Shown here one piece after another: positions 62,844-64,000 of a stretch of DNA of 64,000 nt. Every line of letters begins with the position of its first letter. Positions within the stretch are counted from its first letter, which is position 1. A program made the position numbers and the translations under genes. Source of the DNA: Bifidobacterium pseudocatenulatum DSM 20438 = JCM 1200 = LMG 10505 (GTDB taxonomy: Bacteria > Actinomycetota > Actinomycetes > Actinomycetales > Bifidobacteriaceae); the NCBI RefSeq assembly GCF_001025215.1, contig NZ_AP012330.1, positions 1,488,001 to 1,552,000 on the forward strand, written 5' to 3'. A model generated the notes under the pieces. It saw only the letters and a program-made list of their open reading frames with translations. It was not told the DNA's origin and searched no databases.

Positions 62844-64000
62844 TTACAGCTTCGGCAGGTACTTCTTCAGTTCGAAAGGAGTGACCTGCTTGCGGTATTC
62901 CTCCCATTCCTGACGCTTGTTGCGCAGGAAGTATTCGAAGGCATGCTCGCCGAGCACTCCGGCCACGAAGTCGGACTTCTCCATAACCTTCAACGCCTCG
63001 TCAAGAGACTCCGGCAATGGCTGGATGCCCATGGCCTGACGTTCCGCATCGGTAAGCTCCCACACGTCGTCGCTGGTCGGCTCGCCCAACTGCATCTGCT
63101 TGTCGATGCCGTCAAGGCCTGCTGCCAAGAGCACCGAATATGCGAGGTATGGGTTGGCGACCGGGTCGAGCGCACGGAATTCCATGCGGGCGGAATTGCC
63201 CTTGCCTGGCTTGTACTGCGGAATGCGCAGCAGCGCGGAACGGTTGTTGTGGCCCCAGCAGATGTAGCTCGGAGCCTCGTTGCCGCCCCACAGGCGCTTG
63301 TAGGAGTTGACGTACTGGTCAGTGACCGCGCAGATTTCAGCCGCGTGGTACAGAATGCCGGCCGCGAACTGGCGTGCGGTGACGGACATGTTGAATTCCT
63401 GGCCCGCCTCGTAGAACGCGTTGGCGTCGCCTTCGAACAGGCTCAAGTGGGTATGCATGCCGGAACCTGGAGCGTCGGAAAGCGGCTTCGGCATGAAGCT
63501 GGCGTGAATGCCGCGCTCCAGCGAAATCTCTTTGACGACGGTACGGAAGGTCATGATGTTGTCGGCCGTGGTGAGCGCGTCCGCATAACGCAGATCGATC
63601 TCGTTCTGGCCTGGACCCGCCTCATGATGCGAGTATTCCACCGAAATGCCCATCTGTTCGAGCATGTTGACGGTGGCGCGGCGGAAGTCCATGCCTGGGC
63701 TGCGCGGCACATGGTCGAAATAGCCGCCCTCATCGATTGGGGTTGGCGTCTGGGACCAATCATCCTGTCTTTCGAACAGATAGAATTCGATTTCCGGATG
63801 CACGTAGAAGGTGAAGCCTTTTTCCTTGGCTTTCGACAGAGCCTGCTTCAGCACATGACGCGGATCGCCCAACGACGGCTCGCCATCAGGGGTAAGCACG
63901 TCGCAGAACATGCGCGCGGTGCCTTGCGGGCCTCCACGCCACGGCAGAATCTGGAATGTCGACGGGTCGGGCTTGACGATCATATCGTCTTCGGACACAC
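62844..64000 (-). CDS. glnA: Glutamine synthetase type I (partial, N-terminus off the right edge)
   Basis: The enzyme makes glutamine from glutamate, ammonia and ATP. About 385 C-terminal codons are visible. They show EIEFYLFE (metal ligands), the histidine-loop GSGMHTHLSLFE, NSYKRLWGGNEAPSYICWG (ATP and glutamate binding) and ARMEFRALDPVANPYLA. The tyrosine adenylylation site of the beta subtype (NLYDLPPEE) is absent. DDVWELTDAERQAMGI stands in its place, and the total length fits the alpha-type GSI, which is usually feedback-regulated instead. Confidence 0.93.
   Translation of the reverse strand, partial: VSEDDMIVKPDPSTFQILPWRGGPQGTARMFCDVLTPDGEPSLGDPRHVLKQALSKAKEKGFTFYVHPEIEFYLFERQDDWSQTPTPIDEGGYFDHVPRSPGMDFRRATVNMLEQMGISVEYSHHEAGPGQNEIDLRYADALTTADNIMTFRTVVKEISLERGIHASFMPKPLSDAPGSGMHTHLSLFEGDANAFYEAGQEFNMSVTARQFAAGILYHAAEICAVTDQYVNSYKRLWGGNEAPSYICWGHNNRSALLRIPQYKPGKGNSARMEFRALDPVANPYLAYSVLLAAGLDGIDKQMQLGEPTSDDVWELTDAERQAMGIQPLPESLDEALKVMEKSDFVAGVLGEHAFEYFLRNKRQEWEEYRKQVTPFELKKYLPKL

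Overview
The window reads as Bifidobacterium chromosome (Actinomycetota). Support comes from the gene content and families: a dcw cell-wall cluster with actinobacterial spacing, a bL37-type small ribosomal protein, a tmRNA with tag AKSNRTEFALAA, a HelD-type helicase, NrdR, LexA with CGAAC-type boxes, an L-lactate dehydrogenase, and palindromes of the bifidobacterial LacI-regulator type (TGTGAGCGCTCACA) in front of gap and ldh. I cannot fix the species. There is no phage, insertion sequence, CRISPR array, rRNA or tRNA in view. Almost the whole window is densely packed core genome, cut at the left inside xerD and at the right inside glnA.

Layout. 0-2.5 kb: xerD (partial) and the infC-rpmI-rplT translation operon. 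2.5-7.5 kb: thiN, gap, a YbaK-type deacylase, ispH, an aldose-1-epimerase-like gene and the tiny bL37 gene. 7.6-11.2 kb: an ECF sigma factor with a small Cys-rich partner, then a catalytically intact murE next to a FemAB/MurM-type interpeptide-bridge gene. 11.3-15.3 kb: folC with an acidic tail, an Xaa-Pro aminopeptidase and a Nudix hydrolase. 15.3-21.2 kb: a complete peptide ABC transporter (substrate-binding lipoprotein, two permeases, fused double ATPase). 21.4-26 kb: a sugar block with a ROK regulator, a fructokinase, tmRNA and a mannose-isomerase-like protein. The ROK gene and the isomerase carry the same dyad, ATTAAC-N3-GTTAAT, upstream.

26-40.5 kb: the dcw cluster on the minus strand, in transcription order mraZ-rsmH-ftsL-ftsI-(murE-like)-murF-mraY-murD-ftsW-murG-murC-ftsQ. 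The slot normally held by murE holds a short protein whose ATP-binding loop is degenerate, while a functional murE of Gram-positive lysine-type appearance sits 25 kb away. 40.6-47 kb: HelD-like helicase and serA, nrdR, a LysM membrane protein divergent from lexA with three SOS boxes between them, and a cation exporter. 47.4-55 kb: ldh, hflX, an RsmC-like methyltransferase and hrpA. 55-60.1 kb: a MacAB-like ABC system with a divergent ATPase, and an MFS exporter. 60.2-62.7 kb: two membrane-anchored surface proteins of unknown function. 62.8-64 kb: glnA.

How it fits together: gap and ldh are central-carbon genes under an apparently shared operator. The ROK block would turn mannose and fructose into fructose 6-phosphate, the entry to the bifid shunt. 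The murE-femAB pair and the dcw cluster together make and cross-link peptidoglycan. The lexA-LysM pair looks like an SOS division brake. The most unusual items are the degenerate MurE, the two-site ROK dyad, the SOS-controlled LysM protein, a likely AUC start in infC, and several genes whose start codon lies where transcription should begin (leaderless candidates).
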